A stretch of 13,006 bases of DNA from a bacterium (GTDB lineage: Bacteria > Patescibacteriota > Minisyncoccia > UBA6257): the NCBI GenBank assembly GCA_030673525.1, contig DAOVIY010000009.1:1-13006 (forward strand). Direction: 5' to 3'. This document shows, piece after piece, positions 1 through 6,407 of this stretch (positions are counted from its first letter, which is position 1; the number at the start of each line of letters is the position of its first letter). Position numbers and translations under genes: made by a program. Under the pieces are notes generated by a model. It saw only the letters and a program-made list of their open reading frames with translations. It ran no database searches and had not been told where the DNA came from.

Positions 1-54
1 GTAGTGCAGGCAATGATAGTGCAACCTGTAATTAATTTAAGTAGATATTTATGA
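1..54 (+). CDS. possible 3' end of an upstream gene (partial)
   Basis: One frame stays open from the window edge and ends in TGA at 52-54, giving the tail VVQAMIVQPVINLSRYL. Its stop overlaps the glutaredoxin start as ATGA, the usual layout of translationally coupled genes. That overlap is the main reason to think it is real, because 17 codons are too few to judge by composition. I do not recognise the family. A reductase next to a glutaredoxin would be a natural guess but the residues do not support a specific one. Confidence 0.35.
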   Translation, partial: VVQAMIVQPVINLSRYL

Positions 55-314
55 ATGTGAAAATTTATTCTACTCCTGGATGTCCGTGGTGTAATGTTGC
101 TAAAGGTTTTTTTAAATCACATAATATAGATTTTCAAGATATTAATGTAAGCATTGATGAAAAAGCTGCTCAGGAGATGATAAAAAAGAGTGGACAAATG
201 GGAGTACCAGTTATAGAAATTGATGATAAAATCGTTATTGGTTTTAATAAGCCGGTTTTAGAGAAAATCTTGGGTATTAATAAAATTGAAGATGAGAAGA
301 AAAACAGCACCTAA
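51..314 (+). CDS. glutaredoxin / NrdH-like thiol-disulfide oxidoreductase
   Basis: A small thioredoxin-fold redox protein of 87 residues, the usual size for a glutaredoxin. The CPWC redox motif is at residues 11-14 after the first beta strand. The cis-proline loop GVPV is at 51-54 and a short GF turn (64-65) precedes the C-terminal helix. It is expected to reduce protein disulfides or to serve as electron donor in the cytosol. The partner (glutathione, thioredoxin reductase or ribonucleotide reductase) cannot be told from sequence. No signal peptide is seen. The start overlaps the stop of a possible upstream frame (ATGA), suggesting coupling. The stop codon lies in the loop of an intrinsic terminator, so this gene probably ends its transcript. 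Confidence 0.9.
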   Translation: MNVKIYSTPGCPWCNVAKGFFKSHNIDFQDINVSIDEKAAQEMIKKSGQMGVPVIEIDDKIVIGFNKPVLEKILGINKIEDEKKNST

Positions 315-334
315 TTCAGGCGCTGTTTTTCTTC
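296..334 (+). terminator. intrinsic terminator after the glutaredoxin gene
   Basis: A perfect 13-bp inverted repeat (296-308 with 322-334) surrounds a 13-base loop. The core is AAAAACAGC / GCTGTTTTT, so the T-run forms the 3' side of the stem. The loop contains the glutaredoxin stop codon, so the terminator overlaps the coding sequence. It is directly followed by the promoter of the next unit. Confidence 0.8.
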
Positions 335-335
335 T

Positions 336-365
336 TTGAATGACTGAGATTAATTGTGGTATAAT
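336..365 (+). promoter_or_regulatory. sigma70-type promoter with extended -10 (DJ-1/gap unit)
   Basis: TTGAAT at 336-341, an 18-base spacer, then a perfect TATAAT at 360-365 preceded by TGG (357-359), which makes an extended -10. The start point would fall near 372, leaving a leader of only about 11 bases before the ATG at 383. Confidence 0.75.
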
Positions 366-382
366 TAAGCAGTTTAAAAAGC

Positions 383-1066
383 ATGAAAGGGAGATTTATT
401 TATTCAGCGGTTTTGATTATAGTTGCTCTTGGGCTAGTCCTTTGGGGAGTTCCTTTAACGCTTTTTACTCCTAAGAAAGTGCCATCTACAACTTCAACAA
501 CTCAGCCTGATGTTGATGATGAATTAACTAATATTACTATGGAAAAAAAGATTTTAATGGTAGTGGCTCTTAAAGATTTTCGTCATGAGGAATATTTTAT
601 TCCTAAGGAAATTTTAGAAAAAGCTGATTTTTCTATTGATACAACCAGCACTGAAAAAGGAATAGCTGTAGGGTCTCAAGGAGACGAAGCAATTATTCAT
701 ATTGGGCTAGATGAAATTAATTTGGAGAATTATAAAGCGGTTATTTTTTGTGGAGGATCTGGTATGGCTAATGAATTAGATAATCAAAATTTTCATAAAT
801 TAGCCAAAGATTTTTACGAGAATAATAAAATAGTGGCTGCAATTTGCGTTGCGCCAGTTATTTTAGCTAAAGCCGGAATTCTGGAAGATAAAAAAGCGAC
901 TGTTTGGTCATCTGCATTGGATCAAAGTTTGATAAAAGATTTAGAAGAAAATGGGGCAACATATGAAGATAGTCCAGTGGTAATGGATAATAAGATTATT
1001 ACTGCCAATGGTCCTGATGCAGCTGAGGAATTTGGAAAGGCAATTAAAGAATTGCTAAGTAATTAG
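383..1066 (+). CDS. membrane-anchored DJ-1/PfpI family protein
   Basis: 227 residues in two parts. Residues 5-28 are a hydrophobic segment after a short basic start (MKGR), followed by a Ser/Thr-rich linker (about 34-52). From 53 on there is a DJ-1/PfpI (class I glutamine amidotransferase-like) domain. The nucleophile elbow AAICVAP places the candidate catalytic Cys at 155. E70 in FRHEEYFIP aligns with the conserved glutamate that lowers the Cys pKa in PfpI proteins. The family includes deglycases, chaperones and peptidases, so the exact reaction is not predictable. The basic N-terminus predicts an N-in signal anchor with the catalytic domain outside the cell. The domain begins at an internal ATG (539-541, M53), which could give a soluble form. 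It is first in a unit with gap, rpiB and rpe. Confidence 0.85.
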   Translation: MKGRFIYSAVLIIVALGLVLWGVPLTLFTPKKVPSTTSTTQPDVDDELTNITMEKKILMVVALKDFRHEEYFIPKEILEKADFSIDTTSTEKGIAVGSQGDEAIIHIGLDEINLENYKAVIFCGGSGMANELDNQNFHKLAKDFYENNKIVAAICVAPVILAKAGILEDKKATVWSSALDQSLIKDLEENGATYEDSPVVMDNKIITANGPDAAEEFGKAIKELLSN

Positions 1067-1079
1067 TAATTAAGTAATT
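1058..1079 (+). repeat. short AT-rich tandem repeat across a stop codon
   Basis: Three copies of AGTAATT at 1058-1064, 1065-1071 and 1073-1079. The second copy includes the last two bases of the DJ-1 stop codon. It looks like slippage-type duplication in the gene gap. No regulatory role is evident. Confidence 0.6.
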
Positions 1080-1094
1080 TAATTTTTTAAAAAC

Positions 1095-2108
1095 ATGCGT
1101 ATTAGTATAAATGGTTTTGGAAGAATAGGCAGGGCATTTTTTCGATTGGCGTTTGAAGAACCTGAAATTCAAATAGTCGCAATTAATGATTTGGCTGATT
1201 TAGAAAATTTAGCCTATCTTTTGAAAAATGATACAGTCTACGGAAAATTTGATAAAAAAATTGAAAAGCAAGGAAAGTTGCTTGTTATTGATGGTAAGGA
1301 AATTCCATTTTTTCAGGAAAAAGACCCAAAAAATCTTCCATGGGGAGATTTGAAAGTTGATTTAGTAGTAGAAGCTACTGGAGCATTTAGTGATTATGTT
1401 AAAGCTAAAGTGCACATAGAAGCTGGTGCAAAAAAAGTTATTATTACTGCTCCTGCAAAAGGAGAGGAAGATAAGCAGGGGAAGACAGTTTTGATAGGGA
1501 TAAATGATGAAGATTTGGCAAAATTCGATATTATTTCTAATGGTTCTTGTACAACTAATGCTGTAGCGCCGGTTATGAAGATTTTACAAGAAAAAATTGG
1601 AATTAAGAAAGCCGTTCTTAATACAATTCATGCTTATACTTCCACTCAACGCTTAGTAGATGGCCCTAATTCAAAAGATTGGAGAAGGGGAAGAGCAGCT
1701 AGTCAAAATATTGTTCCTTCTAGCACCGGAGCAGCTAAATGTGTTGGCAAGGTCATGAAAGATTTAGGCGGGAAATTTGATGGCATAGCTTTGAGGGTGC
1801 CGGTTGTTTGTGGCTCTATTGCTGATATTACTTTTGTTTCCGAGAAAGATACTTCTGTAGAAGAAATTAATAAGATTTTTAAAAAAGCATCAGAAGAGGA
1901 AAGCTGGAAAGGTATTGTAGAGGCAACAAATGAACAATTAGCTTCTTCTGATATTATTAAAACCATTGCTCCTGCGATAGTTGATTTAAGTTTTACTAAA
2001 GTAGTAGATAAAGATTTAGTAAAGATTTTAGTTTGGTATGATAACGAATGGGCTTATTCATGGACATTACTTCAGCAGATTAAAAAGTTGTTGTCAGGTA
2101 ACAATTAG
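1095..2108 (+). CDS. gap: glyceraldehyde-3-phosphate dehydrogenase (type I)
   Basis: Cytosolic glycolytic enzyme that oxidises glyceraldehyde 3-phosphate to 1,3-bisphosphoglycerate. At 337 residues it is full length. The N-terminal Rossmann fold carries INGFGRIGR (residues 5-13). D32 after the second strand is typical of NAD-preferring forms, so NAD use is inferred. The catalytic motif SNGSCTTNAVAP has Cys152, and His179 lies in NTIHAYT. The phosphate-binding segment NIVPSSTGAAK (205-215) and the C-terminal YDNEWAYS are present; the last has Ala where Gly is usual. A small insertion (about 122-131) separates the APAKG strand from the next one. It sits 28 bases after the DJ-1 gene and 24 bases before rpiB, with no Shine-Dalgarno, and is probably co-transcribed with them. 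Confidence 0.97.
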   Translation: MRISINGFGRIGRAFFRLAFEEPEIQIVAINDLADLENLAYLLKNDTVYGKFDKKIEKQGKLLVIDGKEIPFFQEKDPKNLPWGDLKVDLVVEATGAFSDYVKAKVHIEAGAKKVIITAPAKGEEDKQGKTVLIGINDEDLAKFDIISNGSCTTNAVAPVMKILQEKIGIKKAVLNTIHAYTSTQRLVDGPNSKDWRRGRAASQNIVPSSTGAAKCVGKVMKDLGGKFDGIALRVPVVCGSIADITFVSEKDTSVEEINKIFKKASEEESWKGIVEATNEQLASSDIIKTIAPAIVDLSFTKVVDKDLVKILVWYDNEWAYSWTLLQQIKKLLSGNN

Positions 2109-2132
2109 TAATCAATAAATAACAAATTAGCA

Positions 2133-2576
2133 ATGATTTATTTAGGAGCTGATCATCGCGGATATAATTTAAAAGAAGAACTTAAGAAATTTTTAGAACA
2201 GGAAAAAATCAAATTTCAGGATTTGGGTAATTTGGAATATGACGAAGAAGATGATTATCCTGATTTTGCAACAAAAGTTGCAGAGAAAATATCCCCTGGT
2301 TTTAAAAAAGATCAAGGTCTTCTTATTTGCGGAACAGGTATTGGAATGAGTATTGTGGCCAATAAGTTTAAAGGAGTAAGGGCGGGTCTTTGTCTCTCTG
2401 GTTATATGGCAAAAAGAGCCGTTGAAGAAGATGATATTAATATTTTATGTTTAGCAGCTGATATTACTGATACTAGAACTAGTGAAAAGATTATTAAAGA
2501 ATGGTTGAAGTCAAAATTTAAAAATGAAAAACGTCACAAAAGAAGATTAAAGAAAATTGCTAATTTGTTAAATTGA
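2133..2576 (+). CDS. rpiB: RpiB/LacA/LacB family sugar-phosphate isomerase
   Basis: 147 residues, the family size. RpiB interconverts ribose 5-phosphate and ribulose 5-phosphate in the non-oxidative pentose phosphate pathway. Conserved elements are ADHRG (D7, H8) at the N-terminus, the CGTGIGMSIVANK block with catalytic Cys66, and the C-terminal RHKRR cluster (134-138) that contacts phosphate. Two sites differ from the E. coli enzyme. The ring-opening His of HNDTN is Glu99 here (EDDIN), and the Arg of the following GSR is Asp110 (AAD). The enzyme may still isomerise ribose 5-phosphate or may prefer another aldose phosphate. The next gene, an epimerase homologue, would act on its product. The stop is TGA, inside a 7-base tandem duplication. 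Confidence 0.88.
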   Translation: MIYLGADHRGYNLKEELKKFLEQEKIKFQDLGNLEYDEEDDYPDFATKVAEKISPGFKKDQGLLICGTGIGMSIVANKFKGVRAGLCLSGYMAKRAVEEDDINILCLAADITDTRTSEKIIKEWLKSKFKNEKRHKRRLKKIANLLN

Positions 2577-2586
2577 TATTTGATAT
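2573..2586 (+). repeat. 7-base tandem duplication across the rpiB stop
   Basis: Two perfect copies of TTGATAT (2573-2579 and 2580-2586). The first contains the rpiB TGA. It is probably a slippage product. It resembles the repeats at the neighbouring gene ends. Confidence 0.55.
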
Positions 2587-2613
2587 TTATTAATCGTTAA
2601 TTGTTCTATAATT

Positions 2614-3258
2614 ATGCCTAAACTTATACCTGTTATTAATACTAAAACAACACAAAAGCTTAAAGAAAGAATTAGATTATTAAAAGATTTTGATGGAATT
2701 TTTCAGATTGATATAGCTGATGGTAAATTTACTCCCTGGAAAACATGGAATAGTCCGGAGATTTTAAAAAAAATCAAGAAAATAAAAGGAAAATTTGAGT
2801 TACACTTAATGGTTTTTAATCCTGAGCAGGTTTTGCCTGATTGGTTGGAAACTTTTCCAAGGAGAGTCATTGTTCATTATGAGGCAATAAAAGATTTTTC
2901 TTATATCTACGAGCTTTGTCATAAAAATGGAGTAGAATTGGGCATTGCCATTAATCCAGGAACTCCATTTAATGTCCTTGATCAATATTTAAAGAAGATA
3001 GATATTGTTGTTGCATTAGGAGTAACCCCAGGTCCTTCTGGTCAGAAATTTGAATGGTTTGTGCTGGATAGAATTCAGCAATTTAAAACAAAATATCCTA
3101 AGATTTTATGTGAGATAGACGGTGGGGTAAATGAAGAAAATTTAGAAGAAATTAAAAAATCAGGCGTGAATTTTGTGGGAATTGGTTCAGCTATTTTTGA
3201 AGCAGAAGATCCCATAGAAAGAATTTCATATTTTAAAAAAAGTCTGAACGATAAGTAA
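2614..3258 (+). CDS. divergent ribulose-phosphate 3-epimerase-like protein
   Basis: 214 residues, a TIM barrel of the Rpe family, which epimerises ribulose 5-phosphate to xylulose 5-phosphate. Recognisable blocks are QIDIADGKF (31-39, in place of H-x-D-x-M-D-G-H-F), ELHLMV (62-67), INPGTP (113-118), VTPGPSGQKF (137-146, in place of VNPGFGGQKF), EIDGGV (167-172) and VGIGSAIF (188-195). The two catalytic aspartates (D33, D169) and metal ligand His64 are kept. The first metal-ligand His is Gln31 and the following Met is Ala35. The first strand reads PVINTK rather than PSILSAD. The fold call is firm, but the activity is uncertain. Its position after rpiB supports a pentose-phosphate role. It lies 37 bases after rpiB with no clear promoter. 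Confidence 0.8.
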   Translation: MPKLIPVINTKTTQKLKERIRLLKDFDGIFQIDIADGKFTPWKTWNSPEILKKIKKIKGKFELHLMVFNPEQVLPDWLETFPRRVIVHYEAIKDFSYIYELCHKNGVELGIAINPGTPFNVLDQYLKKIDIVVALGVTPGPSGQKFEWFVLDRIQQFKTKYPKILCEIDGGVNEENLEEIKKSGVNFVGIGSAIFEAEDPIERISYFKKSLNDK

Positions 3259-3275
3259 TTAAAGATAATTTATTC

Positions 3276-3304
3276 TTGCTTTTTTAGGGATTTTTCGTTA
3301 GAAT
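3276..3304 (+). promoter_or_regulatory. promoter of the bL25 - transglycosylase - bS18 - ykuK unit
   Basis: TTGCTT at 3276-3281, a 17-base spacer, then TAGAAT at 3299-3304. The start point would be near 3311, only about 5 bases before the ATG, so the mRNA would be almost leaderless. No terminator was found between rpe and this promoter. Confidence 0.6.
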
Positions 3305-3315
3305 AGGTAAACAAT

Positions 3316-4065
3316 ATGGCAGATTTAACCTTAAAAGTAAAAAAAAGGATTGTTTTTGGTAAACAGAATAAGCTCCTTCGGGAGCAAGGTTTTATTCCGG
3401 CTGTTCTTTACGGAAAGAAAACTCCAACTTGTTCCTTGCAGGTAAATGCTCAAGATTTTAAGGATGTTTATAAAGAAGCAGGAGATACGGATATAATTGA
3501 TTTAATAATTGAGGATGAGAAGAAAAAACAGACAAAAAGCGTTTTAGTTCAAAATGTTAGCAGTCATTTTTTAGATGGTTCATTTCTTCATGTAGATTTT
3601 TTTGAAGTGGAAATGGATAAGTTGATAACAGCCCATATTCCTATTAATTTTACTGGCGAATCACCAGCTGTGAAACTTGGCGGAGTTTTGGTTAAACCAA
3701 CAAGCGAAATAGAAGTTGAAGCCTTACCAATGGATATTCCTCACGAAATTATTGTTGATATTTCCTCACTCACGGATTTTGATCAGACACTTTATATCAA
3801 GGACATTGATTTTCCTCCAAAAGTAAAGGTTTTGATTGATGAAAATACGCCTGTAGTCACTGTAAATACTCCAATTACAGAAGAAGAGCTTGAAAAAGAA
3901 CTTGGAGAAGCTAAAACTGTAGAAGAGGTAGAGGTAGAAGGTGAAGAGAAAGAAGAAGAGGAAGAAGGGGAAGAAGGCGGAGAAGTTAAAAAAGAAAAAG
4001 AAGAAAAAGAAAAGGAGAAAGTTTCTGAAAGTGATGATTCTAAAAAAGATAGCGATAAAAAGTAG
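3316..4065 (+). CDS. rplY: large ribosomal subunit protein bL25 (TL5/Ctc form)
   Basis: 5S rRNA-binding protein of the large subunit. Residues 1 to about 95 are the bL25 RNA-binding barrel (LREQGFIPAVLYG at 21-33). About 96-190 form the extra beta domain of the longer TL5/Ctc type (HVDFFEVEMDK, PINFTGE, GGVLV, ALPMDIPHEI, DISSL). About 190-249 is a low-complexity Glu/Lys tail with a Ser/Asp/Lys end, presumably disordered. The total of 249 residues is long for the family because of this tail. The encoding DNA is nearly all purine. It is the first gene after a probable promoter. The next gene begins 16 bases after the stop. Confidence 0.93.
   Translation: MADLTLKVKKRIVFGKQNKLLREQGFIPAVLYGKKTPTCSLQVNAQDFKDVYKEAGDTDIIDLIIEDEKKKQTKSVLVQNVSSHFLDGSFLHVDFFEVEMDKLITAHIPINFTGESPAVKLGGVLVKPTSEIEVEALPMDIPHEIIVDISSLTDFDQTLYIKDIDFPPKVKVLIDENTPVVTVNTPITEEELEKELGEAKTVEEVEVEGEEKEEEEEGEEGGEVKKEKEEKEKEKVSESDDSKKDSDKK
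3943..4021 (+). repeat. homopurine tracts in the bL25 tail
   Basis: Two uninterrupted purine runs, 3943-3977 (35 bases) and 3988-4021 (34 bases), separated by only ten bases. They encode the Glu/Lys-rich tail of bL25. Another frame over the same DNA gives a run of lysines, which creates a spurious upstream extension of the next gene. Confidence 0.7.
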
Positions 4066-4081
4066 TAGTAAAATCTTTAAA

Positions 4082-5569
4082 ATGATTATTAAGTCTATTT
4101 CTAGAAAGAGGGTTCAAGATATTTTCTTTTCTTTTAAAAAAGAAATTGTAGGGAACAAAAGAAGAATACTTATCTCGCTTTTTCTTTCTAAAGGACAAAA
4201 AATAACAAGACAAAGATTTGTTTCGTTACTAATTTTTTCCTTTTTCCTTTTTTCTATTATTCAATCCAGCGTAACAGCGCCAATTTTTTTTCAATCAAAA
4301 GAAGCAGAAGCTTTATATGATGAAGAACGTGCTAAATTAGAGGAAGAATTAGAAGCGGTTGAAAAAGAAATAGCAGGGTATGAAAGATTAATAGTTACAA
4401 CAAAACAAGAGAAACAAACTCTCCAAAACAAAATTAATGAATTAAGGAGCAGAGCGTCAAAATTAAGCCTTCAGATTAAATCAGCCAATCTTAATTTAGA
4501 GTATCTTAATGTAAGGATTGACGAAACGACAACTTCTATTATTAAAACTACTGATAAAGTAAGCGCGACTAAAGAAAATTTAGCAAATGCTCTACAATCT
4601 TTTTATCAACTAAAGCAGGTGTCGCTCTTGGAAATACTGTTAGGATCAGGAACAATAAGTGAGTTTTTTGATTATTCCAATGCCCTTAATAATATTCAAG
4701 AAAAAATTCAAGAAAGTATTGAAGAGCTTGGAGCCTTAAAATTAACTTTGAATAAACAAAATCAGGAGTTAGGTAGTGATAAGGATGAAACACAAAAATT
4801 ATTAGCAATGCAATTACTTCAGAAAAGTGATCTAGAAAAAACAGAGGATGAAAAGGTTAGTCTTTGGCATATTACTGATGGAAACGAAGATAAGTATCAG
4901 CAAATGTTATCTGAATCAAGACAAAAAGCGAATGAGATTAGAGCACGTATTTATCAGTTAATTGGAGTAAAAACTCAAGTTACTTTTGGTGAAGCATTAG
5001 AAATAGCTAATTGGGTAAGTAGTCGTACAGGAGTAAGGCCAGCTCTTCTTTTAGCCGTTTTAACTCAGGAATCTAATTTAGGACAAAATGTAGGGACTTG
5101 TAATCGCCCTGGAGATCCTCCAAGTAAAAGTTGGCGAGAGATTATGAAACCGAGTAGAGATCAACAACCATTTTTACAAGTTTGCAGGGAGTTAGGGTTA
5201 GATCCTAATATAACCCCAGTTTCTTGTCCAATGTTTAGAAGCGGGCAACAAATTGGTTGGGGTGGAGCAATGGGACCAGCTCAATTTATTCCTTCAACAT
5301 GGATGGCATATAAAGATCAAGTATCTAAAATGACAGGTAATAATCCTGCAAATCCTTGGGATATTAGAGATGCTTTTGCTGCTGCTGCTTTGTATTTATC
5401 CAGATGGGGGGCAGCAAAGCAAACAAGGGATGCAGAATGGCGGGCAGCGATGATTTATTTTTCTGGATCTACTAATACACGTTATCGCTTTTACGGAGAT
5501 AATGTATTGGCGATAGCTGATAGGTATGAAAGGGATATTTCTTATCTTAAAGAATTAGCCAGGCGTTAA
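4082..5569 (+). CDS. secreted coiled-coil lytic transglycosylase (PcsB-like coiled coil plus MltB/SLT-type domain)
   Basis: 495 residues from the ATG at 4082, 16 bases after bL25. A longer in-frame start at 3941 would add a poly-lysine stretch from the bL25 tail and is rejected. Residues 1-45 are basic. About 46-68 is a membrane segment followed by AEA (75-77), a possible signal peptidase site. About 78-290 is a heptad-rich coiled coil like the N-terminal part of PcsB/EnvC-type hydrolases. About 300-490 is a lysozyme-like domain with candidate catalytic Glu330 in VLTQESNLG and the MltB-like block GWGGAMGPAQFIPSTW (392-407). Cys340, Cys368 and Cys382 could form an extracellular disulfide. The predicted role is peptidoglycan cleavage during growth or division, with the coiled coil controlling activity. 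Confidence 0.88.
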   Translation: MIIKSISRKRVQDIFFSFKKEIVGNKRRILISLFLSKGQKITRQRFVSLLIFSFFLFSIIQSSVTAPIFFQSKEAEALYDEERAKLEEELEAVEKEIAGYERLIVTTKQEKQTLQNKINELRSRASKLSLQIKSANLNLEYLNVRIDETTTSIIKTTDKVSATKENLANALQSFYQLKQVSLLEILLGSGTISEFFDYSNALNNIQEKIQESIEELGALKLTLNKQNQELGSDKDETQKLLAMQLLQKSDLEKTEDEKVSLWHITDGNEDKYQQMLSESRQKANEIRARIYQLIGVKTQVTFGEALEIANWVSSRTGVRPALLLAVLTQESNLGQNVGTCNRPGDPPSKSWREIMKPSRDQQPFLQVCRELGLDPNITPVSCPMFRSGQQIGWGGAMGPAQFIPSTWMAYKDQVSKMTGNNPANPWDIRDAFAAAALYLSRWGAAKQTRDAEWRAAMIYFSGSTNTRYRFYGDNVLAIADRYERDISYLKELARR

Positions 5570-5588
5570 AAATTTAAAATTAAAAATT
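5566..5588 (+). repeat. AT-rich direct repeat at the transglycosylase/rpsR junction
   Basis: TTAAAAATT occurs at 5566-5574 and again at 5580-5588. The first copy includes the TAA stop (5567-5569). Together they fill most of the 29-base gap before rpsR. Confidence 0.6.
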
Positions 5589-5598
5589 CGTTATTATT

Positions 5599-5799
5599 AT
5601 GTCTCAATGTTATTTTTGTCTTCAAAATCAAAAAGAAATAGATTATAAAGATGTGGAAATCTTGAAGCGCTTTATTTCCAGCCAGATGAAGATTTATCCT
5701 CAAAGAAAAACTAATTTATGTGCTAAGCACCAGCGTTTATTAAAAAAAGCTGTAAAAAGAGCCAGAGTAATGGGTCTTTTACCTTTTATTAACTATTAG
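5599..5799 (+). CDS. rpsR: small ribosomal subunit protein bS18
   Basis: 66 residues, matching the bS18 core: IDYKDVEILKRFIS (14-27), KIYPQRKTNLCAKHQR (31-46) and KRARVMGLLPF (53-63). It binds the 30S platform beside bS6. C4 and C7 (CYFC) plus C41 and H44 (CAKH) could form a zinc site, as in the cysteine-containing (C+) bS18 forms. bS18 usually sits in an rpsF-ssb-rpsR operon. Here rpsF and ssb are about 4.5 kb away, and rpsR follows a cell-wall hydrolase and precedes ykuK by 8 bases. Confidence 0.96.
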   Translation: MSQCYFCLQNQKEIDYKDVEILKRFISSQMKIYPQRKTNLCAKHQRLLKKAVKRARVMGLLPFINY

Positions 5800-5807
5800 A
5801 TATTGTA

Positions 5808-6287
5808 ATGGATAATAAGAAAAGATTTAGTTCGCCAAGTGGTAAGTCATTTAGTTATAAGGAACTTGTGAAAGAGCTTCTTTTTTATATTAAATCTGAT
5901 CCTATGGAAAAATATAAAGTTGTGATCGGAACAGATTCTGCTAATCATGGGACAACAGATTTTGTTAGCGCGATTGTTGTTTATCGTGTCGGACATGGAG
6001 GAAGATTTTTTTGGCGAAGAGTTACCCAAAAAAAGATTAATAGTTTGAGAGCAAGAATTTATCAGGAAGTGATGATTTCTTTGAAATTGGCCGAAGAAAT
6101 TCTGTTTAATTTATCTCAAAATAAAAATATTAATTTTGATTTTGAAGTTCATGTAGATATTGGTTCTAAAGGGAAAACAAAAGAGATGCTTCAAGAAATA
6201 ATTGGTATGGTTAGAGGTTCTGGTTTTAATGTTAAGACTAAGCCTGAATCTTATGGAGCTTCTAAGGTAGCAGATAGATATACATAG
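5808..6287 (+). CDS. ykuK: YkuK/DUF458 family RNase H-like protein
   Basis: 159 residues matching the B. subtilis YkuK family (DUF458), predicted to have a ribonuclease H-like fold and of unknown function. Family marks are the N-terminal F-x-S-P-S-G-K segment, VVIGTDSANH (38-47), a long central helix, EVHVDIGSKGKTKEM (113-127), and KPESYGASKVADRYT at the very end (145-159). Asp43, Asp117 and Asp156 are candidate metal-binding acids by position in the conserved blocks; catalysis is not proven. The protein ends right after ADRYT. It begins 8 bases after rpsR and is last in its unit, followed by a terminator, so it is made together with ribosomal proteins. An RNA-processing role is a guess. Confidence 0.88.
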   Translation: MDNKKRFSSPSGKSFSYKELVKELLFYIKSDPMEKYKVVIGTDSANHGTTDFVSAIVVYRVGHGGRFFWRRVTQKKINSLRARIYQEVMISLKLAEEILFNLSQNKNINFDFEVHVDIGSKGKTKEMLQEIIGMVRGSGFNVKTKPESYGASKVADRYT

Positions 6288-6313
6288 AAAGAGAAAAGCA
6301 AAAAAGATTATTT

Positions 6314-6343
6314 AAAATGGGGCCTTATCAATAGCCCTTTTTT
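6314..6343 (+). terminator. intrinsic terminator after ykuK
   Basis: GGGC at 6320-6323 pairs with GCCC at 6334-6337. The stem can be extended by G6319-T6338 and by the flanking A-run (6314-6317) with the T-run (6338-6343). A 10-base loop lies between, and six Ts follow the stem. The stem is short but GC-rich for this genome, and it lies between a gene end and a new promoter. Confidence 0.6.
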
Positions 6344-6357
6344 ATGTTAAAATAAAT

Positions 6358-6385
6358 TTGATCAAGTACTTAATTTGAGTATATG
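6358..6385 (+). promoter_or_regulatory. probable ftsK promoter
   Basis: TTGATC at 6358-6363, a 16-base spacer, then TATATG at 6380-6385. The start point would be near 6392, about 16 bases before the ATG. The -35 lies in the palindrome TTGATCAA (6358-6365), which adjoins the palindrome AAGTACTT (6364-6371). AATTTGA is repeated at 6355-6361 and 6372-6378. An operator is possible but unproven. Confidence 0.4.
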
Positions 6386-6407
6386 GCATTAGGATAAATC
6401 TTTTATA

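Noticed and set aside
1703..1966. Minus-strand open frame of 87 codons over gap
   Set aside because: Antisense shadow of GAPDH with no recognisable domain or start context. The same applies to the short minus-strand frames over ykuK, ftsK and recA.
2607..2612. TATAAT one base before the rpe ATG
   Set aside because: No -35 at proper spacing and the start point would lie within the gene. Probably A/T-rich initiation context.
3941..4081. A 47-residue N-terminal extension of the transglycosylase (start at 3941)
   Set aside because: It overlaps the bL25 tail in another frame and is a poly-Lys/Arg artefact of the purine tracts. The ATG at 4082 lies 16 bases after the bL25 stop and gives a sensible start.
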